From Frigidibacter sp. (GTDB taxonomy: Bacteria; Pseudomonadota; Alphaproteobacteria; Rhodobacterales; Rhodobacteraceae), in assembly GCF_030695035.1 (NCBI RefSeq), contig NZ_JAUYTT010000022.1, positions 186,001-250,000 of the forward strand: 64,000 nucleotides of DNA. The letters run 5' to 3'. Shown piece by piece: positions 29,064-39,461 of the stretch. Every line of letters starts with the position of its first letter. The first letter of the stretch is position 1. The notes under the pieces were generated by a model. The model ran no database searches. It had not been told where the DNA came from and saw only the letters and a program-made list of their open reading frames with translations. The position numbers and the translations under genes were made by a program.

Positions 29064-29759
29064 TCAGCCCCTCTCGCCCGAAATTGCCACCGGCCCCAGC
29101 GGGTAGGGCACGTTGTGCTTGTCCACCCATTCCAGATAGCTGGCCCGCGCGCCCGGGAAGCCGATATGGGTCCAGCCCGCCATGCGGTGGTTGCCGCCGT
29201 ATTTCGGGTCGGCGAAGAAGCCTTCCTTGGTGTTCTGCAGCAGCAGCTCGAACAGGCCGCGCAGCTCGGGCGGCAAGGGCACTTCATCCTCGTCCAGCGC
29301 GATCAGCACCTCTTGCTGAGTTTGCGGCAGCAGTTCGGCGAAGGGGGCCTCGTGCGTCTGCTCGCACCAGGCGTTCAGCGCGGCGATGCCCTCGCGGTAG
29401 ATCTCGGCCGGGGTCAGGGGCGATTGCCAGCCCAGCAGGGGGTCGGCACCCGCGTCGTGCGGGCCTGCCATGTACCAGTCATCGGCGGTGCCAAATTCGC
29501 TGGCGAGTTGCAGGTCGATGAACACCGGCACCCGCGTCTCGATGGCGCCGGGCGTCGGGCCCGAGGGGATCAGCAGCGCGGTGGCGGCCATCACGAATTG
29601 CCATTCCTCGGCGGTGAAGTATTCGGGCGCGTAATTCTCCAGCGGCTCCGGCTCGGGCGATTGCGCGTTGAGCGGCACGGCCATCGCCGTCAGCGCGGCG
29701 GCACCGGCGCCCCCTCCCAGGAATCCGCGGCGGGTTGTCTTCCAGTCTGGCAATGGCAT
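29064..29759 (-). CDS. Gluconate 2-dehydrogenase subunit 3 family (small Tat subunit)
   Basis: 231 aa. Twin-Arg signal KTTRRGFLGGGAGAAALTAM. The rest matches the small subunit of membrane-bound gluconate-type dehydrogenases (FTAEEWQFVMAATALLIPS, GFFADPKYGGNHRMAGWTHIGFPG). Its Tat signal probably exports the whole complex with the FAD-loaded large subunit. First gene of the operon; the 278-bp gap upstream (29760-30037) should hold the promoter and contains a small GGGAAC/GTTCCC repeat (29793-29808). Confidence 0.88.
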   Translation of the reverse strand: MPLPDWKTTRRGFLGGGAGAAALTAMAVPLNAQSPEPEPLENYAPEYFTAEEWQFVMAATALLIPSGPTPGAIETRVPVFIDLQLASEFGTADDWYMAGPHDAGADPLLGWQSPLTPAEIYREGIAALNAWCEQTHEAPFAELLPQTQQEVLIALDEDEVPLPPELRGLFELLLQNTKEGFFADPKYGGNHRMAGWTHIGFPGARASYLEWVDKHNVPYPLGPVAISGERG

Positions 29760-30037
29760 GGGTCTGTCCTCGATCTTGTCCGTGGCTGTCTGGGGAACGG
29801 GTGTTCCCGGGCGCTGCTGCGGCGGCGCGGCTTATCCCGGATCGAGGAAGGGCAGGGCGGGGAAGGGGAGGGGCAGGCAACACGGGCGCCGGGATTGCGG
29901 CGCACCGCAAGCCATGGTTGCGGGCCGTGCTGTCGCGTGTCGCATCCTGCGGACTCCCGCCTTGTTCAGGGGGTCAACCGGGCAGGGGCAGGATCGTTCC
30001 GGGAAAAGTGACGGAAGCGTGAGGAACTTTGTCCCGC

Positions 30038-33000
30038 CTATTCAGCGGCGTGGCGCAGATCGTCGCCCTTGCCGGGCGCGCCGCCGGTTTCCAGCTTGTC
30101 CAGCCGCGCCGCCTGCGCCTTCAGATCCGCATCCATGCGGGCCGGATCGGGGGCCTCTGGTTCCTCTTCCTTCTTGCCGACCAGGCCGCCGAAGATCCGG
30201 CCGAGAAGCCATGAGAGGTCATCCATGATCAGGAAGAACGAGGGCACGATCACAAGGCTGAGGACGGTGGAGACGATGATGCCGCCGATCACCGCCGTCG
30301 CCATCGGCGCGCGGAACGAGCCGCCCTCTCCCACGCCAAGTGCCGAGGGCAGCATCCCGGCCGACATGGCGATCGAGGTCATCACGATGGGTTGCGCCCG
30401 CTTACGGCCGGCCTCGACCATCGCGTCGAAGCGGTTCATGCCCTGCGCGCGCATCTCGATGGCGAAATCCACCAGCAAGATGGCGTTCTTGGTGACGATC
30501 CCCATCAGCATCAGGATGCCGATCAGCACCGGCATCGACACCGGGCTGCCGGTGACGATCAGCGCCGCCGCGACGCCGCCGATGGCCAGCGGCAGCGAGA
30601 ACAGGATAGTGAAGGGCTGGATCACGCTTTTGAACAGCAAGATCAGCACCGTCAACACCAGCATCAACCCCAGGATCATAGCGTTGCCGAAGCTTGCAAC
30701 CAGCTCCTGCTGCACCTCGGCATCGCCGGATTCTGCGATCCGCGCCCCGGCCGGAAGCTCCACCCCCGCGGCGATCTCGCGGAAGCGGGCGCTGGCGGTG
30801 TCCAGCGCCACGCCCTCTGGGAGGTTGGCGCCGATTGTCGCGCGCCGCTCGCGATTCAGGCGGTTGATCGCGCTTGGCCCCTGCGAGACGGTGATGTCGG
30901 CCACCGCGTTCAGCGGCACGCTGCCGCCCGCGGCGGTGGCCACCCGCAGCGCGCCGATGCTGGCCAGATCGTCCTTCACGCGGTCCGTCAGCTGCACCCG
31001 CACCGGGATCAGCCGATCATCGACCGCCACCTTCGCCAGCGCCGCATCATAGTCGCCAATCGTCGCCACCCGCACCGTTTCGGCCATGGCGCTGGTCGAG
31101 ATGCCAAGCCGTGCCGCCTCGTCGCTGCGGGGGCGGATCTGCACCTCGGGCCGCGGCAGCGCGCCGGTGGCGGCGACATTGGCCAGCAAGGGATCGCCGC
31201 GCAGCGCGGTTTCCAGCCGGGCCACGGCGATGTTCAGGTCCGCCTCATTCTGGGCCAGAACAGAGAAGGTCAGGTCGCGCTCGCCGCGGTCATTCAGCTT
31301 ATAGGTGCGCAGGTCGGGGATCGCGGCCAGCTTGGCGAAGATCTCGGTCTCGATCTCGGCCTGCGCGCGGGTGCGGCCGTCCGACTGCACCGGCGGGATC
31401 ATCCGGCCAAGGCCGGGAATGCCATGGCCGATCTCTGCCAGACGGTTCAGCAACGAATGATCGAGCCGGTCCAGCAGAACGCTGACGGCGGCACGGCGGA
31501 TGTCCATCTCGCCCGTGGGCGACGAGCCCCCCAGCACGAACACGTCGCGCACGCCTTCGACCTCGGCAATCACCGCGCGCATCGCCTCGGTGCTGCGGTC
31601 GGTATCCTCCAGCGAGGATCCGGGCGGCAGCTCGACGCTGATGGAAATCCGGCTGACATCCTCGGGCGGCATGAAGCTGCCGGGAATCCGCTGCATGAAG
31701 AACACCGACACGGCCAGAACGCCAAGCGCGGCGACCAGCGTCAGGTAACGCATCCGCATCGTACCCTTCACGACGGCGGTGTAGCCGCGCATGATCGGCC
31801 CTTCCCGGTCATCGCCATGATGGGCATCGGACGGGCGCATCAGATAGGCGGCCATCATCGGAGTGATCAGCCGCGCCACGAGCAGAGAGAACAGCACCGA
31901 AATGGCGACCGTCATCCCGAACTGGCTGAAATACTGCCCCGGAATGCCGGGCATGAACGACACCGGCACGAAGACTGCGACAATGGTCAGCGTGGTCGCG
32001 ATCACCGCGAGGCCAATCTCATCTGCAGCGTCAATCGACGCGCGGTAGGGCGTCTTGCCCATCTGGATATGGCGGGCGATGTTCTCGATCTCGACGATGG
32101 CATCATCGACGAGGATGCCGGTGGCGAGCGTGATGGCAAGGAAGCTGACGAGGTTCAGCGAGAAGCCCAGAAGGTCCATCACCCAGAAGGTCGGCACCGC
32201 CGACAGCGGCAGCGCCACCGCGGCGATCAGCGTCGCGCGCCAGTTGCGCAGGAAGGCCAGCACCACCAGCACCGCCAGAATCGCGCCCTCGATCAGGGTG
32301 TGCAGGGCAGATTCGTAGTTGCCATAGGTGTAGTGCACGGTGTCATCGACGGGGGTGATCTGGATGTCGGGGTTCTCGGCGCGCAAGCTCGCGAGGTTTT
32401 CCTCCACGATCTCGGCCACGCTGACCTCTGACGCGCCCTTGGCGCGGAACACGGCGAATGTCACCACCTGCTCGCCATTGTACCGGCTGAACGAGCGGAG
32501 TTCCTCGTAGGTATCCACCACCTCGCCAAGGTCTGACACCTTCACGAACCGGCCCGAGGGCAGGGCAATGGTCGTCTCAGCCAGTGCCGCCGCGGCCTGC
32601 GCGTCGCCCAGAAGGCGGATGGCCTGCTCGCCGCCGCCAAGCTCGCTGCGCCCGGCGCCCAGATCGGCATTGGTGGCGCGCAGCTGCTGGCTGACGGTCG
32701 CCGCGGTGATGCCGAGGCTGTTCAGGCGCGCGGGGTCCAGCTCCAGCCTTATCTCGCGGTCGGCACCGCCATAGCGGTCGATGCGGCCCACCCCGACCTG
32801 CCCCTGCAGGCTGCGCTTCACCCGGTCATCGACGAACCAGGACAGCTCCTCGATGGTCATCCCCGGCGAGGCGACGGCGAAGGTCATGATCGCCTGCCCC
32901 TCCACGTCGATCCTTGTGACGATGGGGGCATCGACGTCACCCGGCAGGTCGCCAAGGATCTGGTCGATGGCGTCCTTGGTGTCCTGCACGGCCTTGTCGG

Positions 33001-33301
33001 TCGGCACTTCCATGCGGAACTCGACCGAAGTGGTGGAGACGCCATCCGACACGGTCGACAGGATGTTCTTCACCCCGGTGATGCCCGCTACCGCATCCTC
33101 GATTTCCTTGGTGATCTGGGTTTCCAGTTCCGCCGGGGCGGCCCCCGCCTGCGTGACGGTGACGGCGACCAGCGGTACGTCGATATTGGGGAAGCGGGTG
33201 ATGGGCAGCGCGTTGAAGGATTGCCAGCCCAGGACCATCAGCAGCACGAAGGCCAGCAGCGGCGCGATGGGGTTGCGGATGGACCAGGCGGAGAAGTTCA
33301 T
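30038..33301 (-). CDS. RND multidrug efflux permease (AcrB/HAE1 type)
   Basis: 1087 aa, full length for the family. Opens NFSAWSIRNPIAPLLAFVLL, with twelve membrane segments and two large periplasmic loops in the usual 1+5, 1+5 arrangement. The proton-relay region appears as GILVDDAIVEIENIARH in the first half, and IVTKNAILLVDFAIEMRAQG in the second. It pumps hydrophobic compounds from periplasm or inner membrane together with the adaptor encoded upstream. No outer-membrane channel gene is adjacent; a TolC-like protein elsewhere is presumed. Lies 9 bp after the adaptor gene. Confidence 0.93.
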   Translation of the reverse strand: MNFSAWSIRNPIAPLLAFVLLMVLGWQSFNALPITRFPNIDVPLVAVTVTQAGAAPAELETQITKEIEDAVAGITGVKNILSTVSDGVSTTSVEFRMEVPTDKAVQDTKDAIDQILGDLPGDVDAPIVTRIDVEGQAIMTFAVASPGMTIEELSWFVDDRVKRSLQGQVGVGRIDRYGGADREIRLELDPARLNSLGITAATVSQQLRATNADLGAGRSELGGGEQAIRLLGDAQAAAALAETTIALPSGRFVKVSDLGEVVDTYEELRSFSRYNGEQVVTFAVFRAKGASEVSVAEIVEENLASLRAENPDIQITPVDDTVHYTYGNYESALHTLIEGAILAVLVVLAFLRNWRATLIAAVALPLSAVPTFWVMDLLGFSLNLVSFLAITLATGILVDDAIVEIENIARHIQMGKTPYRASIDAADEIGLAVIATTLTIVAVFVPVSFMPGIPGQYFSQFGMTVAISVLFSLLVARLITPMMAAYLMRPSDAHHGDDREGPIMRGYTAVVKGTMRMRYLTLVAALGVLAVSVFFMQRIPGSFMPPEDVSRISISVELPPGSSLEDTDRSTEAMRAVIAEVEGVRDVFVLGGSSPTGEMDIRRAAVSVLLDRLDHSLLNRLAEIGHGIPGLGRMIPPVQSDGRTRAQAEIETEIFAKLAAIPDLRTYKLNDRGERDLTFSVLAQNEADLNIAVARLETALRGDPLLANVAATGALPRPEVQIRPRSDEAARLGISTSAMAETVRVATIGDYDAALAKVAVDDRLIPVRVQLTDRVKDDLASIGALRVATAAGGSVPLNAVADITVSQGPSAINRLNRERRATIGANLPEGVALDTASARFREIAAGVELPAGARIAESGDAEVQQELVASFGNAMILGLMLVLTVLILLFKSVIQPFTILFSLPLAIGGVAAALIVTGSPVSMPVLIGILMLMGIVTKNAILLVDFAIEMRAQGMNRFDAMVEAGRKRAQPIVMTSIAMSAGMLPSALGVGEGGSFRAPMATAVIGGIIVSTVLSLVIVPSFFLIMDDLSWLLGRIFGGLVGKKEEEPEAPDPARMDADLKAQAARLDKLETGGAPGKGDDLRHAAE

Positions 33302-33310
33302 CGCTTGCCC

Positions 33311-34477
33311 CTATTGCGTGGCATCGGTGCCCACAGGCACCGGGTTGATCCGGTCGCCCGGCCGCACGAAGGCCCCTGCGCGGGCCACGATGACCTCGCC
33401 CGCGAACAGGCCCGAGGTGATCTCGATCAGCCCGCCATCGCGGATGCCGGTGGTGACGGGCGCCTGCTCTACCGTGCCGCCTGCGGTGACGCGCAGCACC
33501 TCGGCGGCGCCCATGGCGGCGACCGGGACCGCCAGAGCCTCGCGCTCGGCCACCAGAACCTCTGCCTCGGCGAACATGCCCGCGCGCAGACGCTCTGGCG
33601 CATCGATGGCGATGCGCACCCGGCCAAGGCGGGAGGCGGTGTCGACGGTGGGTTCGACCATCCGCACCTTGCCGGTCAGCGGTTCAGCCAGCCCGGCGGC
33701 GCGCAGGCTGGCGGGTTGCCCGGGTGCCAGCCGCAGCACGTCGCGTTCGGCGACATCGGCATGCAGCTCCAGCAGGCCATCCCGGATCAGCGTGAACATC
33801 GGCTGCCCGGCAGCGCTGGCGATGGCGCCGACCTGCGCGTTGCGGGCGGTGACGAGGCCGGCAACCGGCGCGATCACCAGCGTGCGCTGCAGCTGCAGGT
33901 CGATATCGGCTATCTGGGCGGTGACCTGATCGCGCTGCGCCTCTGCCGCCCTTGCGCCCTGCTCAGCCGCCGTCACCCGCGCCAGTGCAGAAGCCGCCTG
34001 CGCGTCGGCCTGATCTGCCAGCGCCTGCGTGCCAGAGCCCTGCGTGCGCAGTTGCTGGGCACGGTCGCGGACGCGCACCGCCTCATCGGCAGAGCTTTGC
34101 GCCTCAACCCGCTGTGCCTCGGCCTGCGCGATGGACGCGAGCGCGGCGGCGCGGCTGGCCTCCAGCTGGCCCTTGTTCAGGGTCAGCGCAGTATCCGAAA
34201 GCCGGGCCAGCGGCTGGCCCTTTTCCACGGTATCGCCCACATCGACCAGCAGCGCCTCGATCGGCTGGCCCTCGATCAGCGGTTGCACCTGAACCACCTC
34301 CACCGGGGTGACGAGACCCGAGGCGATGACCCGGTCACGCAGCACGGCCTTGCCCACCGTGGTGACGGTGATCGCCGGCAGGGCAATCTCGGGCGCGGCC
34401 TGCTGCGCCATCAGCGTATGCGGCAGCGCGAGCCCGAACGGGACAAGGGCAAGGACAAGCAGGGACAGTCGCGGCAT
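33311..34477 (-). CDS. RND efflux periplasmic adaptor (membrane fusion protein)
   Basis: 388 aa, start at the ATG at 34477; the longer reading to 34729 has no signal and runs into the divergent promoter region. Signal peptide about 1-24. Lipoyl-like halves (VQPLIEGQPIEALLVDVGDTVEKGQPLARL and a later APVAGLVTARNAQVGA strand region) flank an alpha-helical hairpin rich in Ala/Gln/Arg (about 95-190), followed by beta-barrel domains. It bridges the RND pump to an outer-membrane channel. Divergent from ku across 245 bp. Confidence 0.9.
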   Translation of the reverse strand: MPRLSLLVLALVPFGLALPHTLMAQQAAPEIALPAITVTTVGKAVLRDRVIASGLVTPVEVVQVQPLIEGQPIEALLVDVGDTVEKGQPLARLSDTALTLNKGQLEASRAAALASIAQAEAQRVEAQSSADEAVRVRDRAQQLRTQGSGTQALADQADAQAASALARVTAAEQGARAAEAQRDQVTAQIADIDLQLQRTLVIAPVAGLVTARNAQVGAIASAAGQPMFTLIRDGLLELHADVAERDVLRLAPGQPASLRAAGLAEPLTGKVRMVEPTVDTASRLGRVRIAIDAPERLRAGMFAEAEVLVAEREALAVPVAAMGAAEVLRVTAGGTVEQAPVTTGIRDGGLIEITSGLFAGEVIVARAGAFVRPGDRINPVPVGTDATQ

Positions 34478-34722
34478 GGGGGGTCCTGGGCAACGGAGGG
34501 CGGGCAACGACAGCAACAGACGGAATATAGGGGAGGCGGGCCGATAGTCAGCCGGAATGATTGTCACCGCGTTGCGTGGCGCAAGCTTTCTTGTGCTGGT
34601 TGGCGCTGTAGGCGGGGGGCGACGTAGCGTCAGCTTGGCGTCAGGTTCGGGAATATCGCGTCCGCGCCGGACCCAAGGGCCGGGCAGAAGCGTTGGGGCC
34701 GATCTTGCAACCGGAGGATGAC

Positions 34723-35604
34723 ATGGCATCGCGCGCAGTGTGGAAGGGCCAGTTGCGGCTGTCGCTGGTGTCTATCGCGGTCGAGATTCACAGCGCGACC
34801 CAGCCGGGCGCGCGGGTCAGCTTCCGCCAGATCCACGGGCCATCAGGCAAGGCGGTGAAGTATGAGAAGACCGTGCCGGGCATGGGGCCGATTGATACCG
34901 CCGATATCCTGAAGGGCTATGAGCTGCCGGGGGATGAGTACCTGCTGCTGCAGCCCGAAGAGATCGACGCGATCAAGCTGGAGACGAAGAAGACCTTCGA
35001 GCTGGTGCAGTTCGTCGGCGTGGACGAGATCCCGCCGCTGTACTACGACAAGCCCTATTACGTCGTGCCGACCGATGAGCTGGCCGAGGATGCCTACCGC
35101 GTGGTCCGCGATGCCTTGCGCAAGGCGGGCAAGGTCGGCCTTGGCCAGCTGACCATGCGCGGGAAAGAGGCTCTCTGCGCCATCCGTCCCTGCGGCGACG
35201 GGCTGCTGATGGAGACGCTGTATTATGCCGATGAAATCCGCTCCGCCGCGCCGCTCTTCTCGCAGATCGAGGACGAGCCGGCGGATGCGGATCTGCTGGC
35301 CGTCGCGACCCAGCTGATCGACCGCAAGACCGCCCCTTTTGACGCCAAGGCGTTCAAGGACCACTATGACATTGCCCTGCGCGAGTTGATCGAGGCCAAG
35401 CGCAAGAACAAGAAGACCCCGCGTTCGGCAGCTGGCGAGGATGCAGCGCGGCCGAAGGGTGAGAATGTGGTCGACCTGATGGAGGCGCTGCGGCAGAGCC
35501 TGAAGGCCAGCGGCGGCAAGGAGGCAGACGTGAAGCCGAAGGCCACGCGCAAGCCCGCCGCGAAACCTGCCGCCAAGCCCGCCCGCAAACCCAAATCGGC
35601 CTGA
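34723..35604 (+). CDS. ku: Ku, DNA-end-binding protein of NHEJ
   Basis: 293 aa, start at the ATG at 34723 preceded by GGAGGATG. The Ku core opens ASRAVWKGQLRLSLVSIAVE and includes GKAVKYEKTVPG, YYVVPTDELAEDAY and RGKEALCAIRPCGDGLLMETL. A Lys/Ala/Pro-rich C-terminal tail (about 265-293) is typical of bacterial Ku and probably binds DNA. A ring-shaped dimer threads onto broken DNA ends and recruits LigD, encoded five bases downstream. Confidence 0.95.
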   Translation: MASRAVWKGQLRLSLVSIAVEIHSATQPGARVSFRQIHGPSGKAVKYEKTVPGMGPIDTADILKGYELPGDEYLLLQPEEIDAIKLETKKTFELVQFVGVDEIPPLYYDKPYYVVPTDELAEDAYRVVRDALRKAGKVGLGQLTMRGKEALCAIRPCGDGLLMETLYYADEIRSAAPLFSQIEDEPADADLLAVATQLIDRKTAPFDAKAFKDHYDIALRELIEAKRKNKKTPRSAAGEDAARPKGENVVDLMEALRQSLKASGGKEADVKPKATRKPAAKPAAKPARKPKSA

Positions 35605-35609
35605 CGGCG

Positions 35610-38042
35610 ATGGGCCTGCTGGACAGCTATCACGGCAAGCGCGATTTCGGGCAGACGCCCGAGCCTGCCGATCCCGGCCAATCCAGCGCCACCGCCCTGC
35701 GCTATTCGATGCAGAAGCATGACGCGACGCGGCTGCACTGGGATCTGCGGCTGGAATGGCAAGGCGTGCTGCTGAGTTGGGCGGTGACCCGCGGCCCCTC
35801 GGCCGACCCTGCCGACAAGCGGCTGGCGGTCAGGACCGAGGACCACCCGCTCAGCTATCTGACCTTCGAGGGCGTGATCCCCAAGGGCAATTACGGCGCC
35901 GGCACCGTCATGCTCTGGGACATCGGCCATTGGCAGCCCTTCCACGATGTGGCTGACGGTCTGGCCGAGGGCCACCTGCATTTCGCGCTGCATGGCCGGC
36001 GGAACACCGGCAACTGGTCCCTGGTGCGGATGAAGGGGAAGCGGGCGGGCGACAAGGACCGCGAGAACTGGCTTATGGTGAAGGACCGGGATGCCGCGGC
36101 CATCGAGAGCCAGCGGGTGGACCGGCACATGACCAGCGTTGCCACCGGGCGCGACCTGCCCGGGATCACTGCGGGCGGCCCCTCTGTCCCGTTTGGCCCC
36201 AAGCGCAAGAGCGCGACGCCGCGCTTCCGCGCGCCGCAGCTTGCCACCGCGGTGAAGGACCTGCCCGAGGGCGAGGCCTGGCTGCATGAGGTCAAGCATG
36301 ACGGCTACCGCGCGCAAATCGCCCTCGGGCGCGGCGGCGTGCAGATCTACACCCGCAGCGGGCTCGACTGGTCCGACAAATTCGCGCCGCTGCTGCCCAC
36401 GCTCGCCGAGCTTACCGCCGATACCGCGCTGATCGACGGCGAGATCGTGGCGGGCGCGGGGTTGCAGGGCTTTGCGGCCTTGCAGGCGGCGATCAAGGAG
36501 GGCGGGCCGTTCGTGTTCTATGCCTTCGACCTTCTGTACCTCAACGGCACCGACCTTGCGCCCCTGCCGCAGATCGAGCGCCGCGTGGCGCTGGAGACGT
36601 TGCTGGAGGAGGTGCCGGCCCGGGGCCTCGTGCAGCTCTCCCCCGCCATCGAGGGCGATGCCGCGCCAGTGCTGGAGGCGATCTGCGCGGCGGGGGGAGA
36701 GGGGATCATCTCCAAGCTCGCCGATGCGCCCTGGCGCGGGGGGCGGTCGACCGCCTGGCTGAAAGTGAAATGCAGCCGCCGGGCGGAGTTCGTGATCTGC
36801 GGCTACCAGCCCAGCGACAAGCGCGGGCGGCCCTTCGCCTCGCTGCTGCTGGCCACGCGTGAGGGCGGACAGCTGGTCTATCGCGGCAAGGTCGGCACTG
36901 GCTTCGACGATGCCGCGCAGCAGGACATTGCGGAACAGTTGACAGCGCTGGCCCGGCCGAAATCGCCGCTGGAAAAGGCTCCGGCGGAGACGCGGGGGGC
37001 CAAATGGGTCGACCCCAAGCTGGTGGCAGAGGTCGTCTATGCCGAGGTCACCCCCGAGGGCCGCCTGCGCCACGCGCGCTTTGTGGCGCTGCGCGAGGAC
37101 AAGCCGGCGATGGAGGTGCAGATGGAAACCGAAACCGCGTCAGGAGATCGCCCGCTGGTCCGCGGTATCGGCATCAGCAGCCCGGACCGCGTGATCTTTC
37201 CCAAACCCAAGACCACCAAGCTCGACCTCGCCCGCTACTACGACGCGATGGCGGACCGGATATTGCCGACGCTGGCTGACCGCCCCGCCTCTCTGCTGCG
37301 TCTGCCAAGTGGGCTGGAGGGCGAGCGGTTCTTCCAGAAACACGCCGGAAAGGGCTTTCCAAGCGCGATCCGCAGCCTGCCCATCGAGGAGAAGGATGGC
37401 GGGACCGAGGAGTATATCTACCTGTCCGATGCCGAGGGGCTGGTCGGCGCAGCGCAGATGGGGACGGTGGAGTTCCACCCCTGGGGCGCGCGGCGGGACC
37501 GGCTGGACCGGCCGGAGCGGCTGGTCTTCGACCTCGACCCCGATGAGGGGCTTGGCTTTGCCGCTGTGCGTCGCGGGGCGTTCGACCTGCGCGACAAGCT
37601 GGAGGATCTGGGGCTTGGGTCGTGGCCGATGGTGTCGGGCGGCAAGGGCGTGCATGTGATCGTGCCGCTGCGCCGCACGGCGGGCTGGGACACGGTCAAG
37701 CTTTTCGCGCAGCTGTTTGCCACGCTGCTGGCGAGCGCCCAGCCCGACCGCTACACCGCGACGATGGCGAAGGCAGCACGCAAGGGGCGGATCTTCATCG
37801 ACTGGCTGCGCAACGAACGCGGGGCGACGGCGATTGCGCCCTTCTCGGTCCGCGCCCGCCCCGGCGCGCCTGTGGCGGTGCCGGTCAGCTGGGACGAACT
37901 GGCAAAACTGCGCCGCGCCGATGGCTTCGGCATGAAGGCGGCGCAGGAGCGCAGCTGGTCCGACCTGACCCTGCCCGCCGATGCCACGCTGGGGGAGCCG
38001 GTACTGGCCCGGCTCGAGGCGCTGCGGGGCAAGCAGGGCTGA
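35610..38042 (+). CDS. ligD: LigD, multifunctional ATP-dependent DNA ligase of NHEJ
   Basis: 810 aa with domains in the order phosphoesterase - ligase - polymerase. PE (about 1-160): His37 and His43 in MQKHDATRLHWDLRLE, then LTFEGVIPKGNYGAG. LIG (about 205-510): adenylated Lys229 in HEVKHDGYRAQ, later AWLKVKCSRRAEFVI. POL (about 530-810): primase-like, with acidic pair in LVFDLDPDEGLGF and KGVHVIVPLRR. It trims, fills and seals DNA ends held by Ku. The Ku-LigD pair is probably translated together. It converges on the RraA-like gene. Confidence 0.95.
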   Translation: MGLLDSYHGKRDFGQTPEPADPGQSSATALRYSMQKHDATRLHWDLRLEWQGVLLSWAVTRGPSADPADKRLAVRTEDHPLSYLTFEGVIPKGNYGAGTVMLWDIGHWQPFHDVADGLAEGHLHFALHGRRNTGNWSLVRMKGKRAGDKDRENWLMVKDRDAAAIESQRVDRHMTSVATGRDLPGITAGGPSVPFGPKRKSATPRFRAPQLATAVKDLPEGEAWLHEVKHDGYRAQIALGRGGVQIYTRSGLDWSDKFAPLLPTLAELTADTALIDGEIVAGAGLQGFAALQAAIKEGGPFVFYAFDLLYLNGTDLAPLPQIERRVALETLLEEVPARGLVQLSPAIEGDAAPVLEAICAAGGEGIISKLADAPWRGGRSTAWLKVKCSRRAEFVICGYQPSDKRGRPFASLLLATREGGQLVYRGKVGTGFDDAAQQDIAEQLTALARPKSPLEKAPAETRGAKWVDPKLVAEVVYAEVTPEGRLRHARFVALREDKPAMEVQMETETASGDRPLVRGIGISSPDRVIFPKPKTTKLDLARYYDAMADRILPTLADRPASLLRLPSGLEGERFFQKHAGKGFPSAIRSLPIEEKDGGTEEYIYLSDAEGLVGAAQMGTVEFHPWGARRDRLDRPERLVFDLDPDEGLGFAAVRRGAFDLRDKLEDLGLGSWPMVSGGKGVHVIVPLRRTAGWDTVKLFAQLFATLLASAQPDRYTATMAKAARKGRIFIDWLRNERGATAIAPFSVRARPGAPVAVPVSWDELAKLRRADGFGMKAAQERSWSDLTLPADATLGEPVLARLEALRGKQG

Positions 38043-38045
38043 GGC

Positions 38046-38750
38046 TTACTGTGCGTCTTTCCAGGCCTGATAGCGGGCCTTGGTGTCCTCGTTCATCGGG
38101 TAGAGCCCGGGCAGGGGGATGCCGCGGTCCACTTCCGTCATGATCCAGGCCTCCATCTGCTCCTGTTCCGGCGCCTCGGCCAGAACGGCATCCAGATAGG
38201 CTGCGGGAATCAGCACCGCGCCATCCTCATCCACCACTACCGTGTCCCCGGGGAACACCGCAACGCCGCCGCAGGCGATGGGCTCCTGCCAGCCGACGAA
38301 GGTGAGGCCCGCGACCGAGGGCGGCGCGGCGATGCCGTCGCACCAGACCGGCAGGCCGGTTCCCAGCACGCCCACCGCGTCGCGCATCACCCCGTCCGTC
38401 ACCAGCGCGGCCACGCCCCGCTTGGCCATCCGCGCGCAGAGGATGTCGCCGAAGATCCCGGCATCCAGCACGCCCATCGCATCGGCCACCGCGATGCAGC
38501 CCTCGGGCATCGCCTCGATGGCGGCGCGGGTGGAGATAGGGGAGGCCCAGCTGGCGGGGGTGGCGAGGTCTTCGCGCGCCGGCACGAAGCGCAGGGTGAA
38601 GGCCTCGCCCACCATCCGCGGCTGGCCCGGCCGGATCGGCTTGGTGCCGCGCATCCAGACGTTGCGCAGGCCCTTCTTCAGCAGCACGGTGGTGAGGGTG
38701 GCGGTGGAGACGCCCTTGAGGATCTCCACGGTCTTGGGGTCGAGTGCCAT
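38046..38750 (-). CDS. RraA-like family protein (aldolase/regulator fold)
   Basis: 234 aa. RraA/HMG-aldolase fold: STATLTTVLLKKGLRNVWM at the N terminus, GDILCARMAKRGVAALVTDGVMRDAV in the middle and GDTVVVDEDGAVLIPA near the end. Many members beside sugar-acid or aromatic degradation genes are metal-dependent oxaloacetate decarboxylases or 4-hydroxy-4-methyl-2-oxoglutarate aldolases rather than RNase E inhibitors. The FAH-family gene 15 bp upstream, in the same direction, fits a catabolic role on a keto-acid; the exact substrate is unknown. Confidence 0.8.
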   Translation of the reverse strand: MALDPKTVEILKGVSTATLTTVLLKKGLRNVWMRGTKPIRPGQPRMVGEAFTLRFVPAREDLATPASWASPISTRAAIEAMPEGCIAVADAMGVLDAGIFGDILCARMAKRGVAALVTDGVMRDAVGVLGTGLPVWCDGIAAPPSVAGLTFVGWQEPIACGGVAVFPGDTVVVDEDGAVLIPAAYLDAVLAEAPEQEQMEAWIMTEVDRGIPLPGLYPMNEDTKARYQAWKDAQ

Positions 38751-38765
38751 CGGGGGCTCCTTGGT

Positions 38766-39461
38766 TTATACGACTTCGACGCGAAGGGGCGCGAGCCCAT
38801 CCACCCGCGCCTCCATCACGTCGCCGCGCTGCACGGCACCAACGCCGGCGGGGGTGCCGGTCAGGATCACGTCGCCGGGCGCGAGGGTGAAGAGCTGCGA
38901 GAGATGCGCGATGATGCCCGCGACCGGCCAGATCATGTCGGCCAGCGGCGCCTGCTGGCGCCGGGTGCCGTTCACGTCGAGTGTGATCGCGGCGCCGTCC
39001 AGATGGCCGACAGCGGCGACGGGGCTTAGCGGGCCGATGGGGGCGGAGTGCTCGGCGGCCTTCGCAGCCTCCCATGGCCGACCGGCCTTCTTGGCCTGCG
39101 CCTGCAGGTCGCGGCGGGTCATGTCGAGCGCGGCGGCATAGCCGAAGACGCAGTCGAGGGCGGATTCGGCGGGGATGTCATCGCCACCGGTGTGGAGGGC
39201 GACGGCCAGTTCCACCTCGAAATGCAGGTCGGTTGTGAGGGTGGGGTAGGGGAAGCGCCCGTCGGTCAACAGGTTGTCCTGGTTCTTCTGGAAGAAGAAC
39301 GGCGGCTCGGCATCCGGGTCACCGCCCATCTCGCGGGCGTGCTCGGCGTAGTTGCGGCCGACGCAGTAGACGCGACGGACGGGGAAGAGGAGGTCAGTGC
39401 CGGCGACCGGCAGGGCTGTTGGGGCCGCGGGGGCGAAGAGGTAGCGGGGGGTGTCGGCCAT
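38766..39461 (-). CDS. Fumarylacetoacetate hydrolase (FAH) family protein
   Basis: 231 aa, start at the ATG at 39461 with GGAGGAAAC before it. FAH fold: [40 protein letters not shown] (metal-binding acidic residues) and [16 protein letters not shown]. Family members hydrolyse or decarboxylate acylpyruvates and related keto-acids (for example acylpyruvase, 2-hydroxyhepta-2,4-diene-1,7-dioate isomerase). It forms an apparent two-gene unit with the RraA-like gene. Directly upstream lies one copy of the 193-bp four-hairpin repeat. Confidence 0.85.
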   Translation of the reverse strand: MADTPRYLFAPAAPTALPVAGTDLLFPVRRVYCVGRNYAEHAREMGGDPDAEPPFFFQKNQDNLLTDGRFPYPTLTTDLHFEVELAVALHTGGDDIPAESALDCVFGYAAALDMTRRDLQAQAKKAGRPWEAAKAAEHSAPIGPLSPVAAVGHLDGAAITLDVNGTRRQQAPLADMIWPVAGIIAHLSQLFTLAPGDVILTGTPAGVGAVQRGDVMEARVDGLAPLRVEVV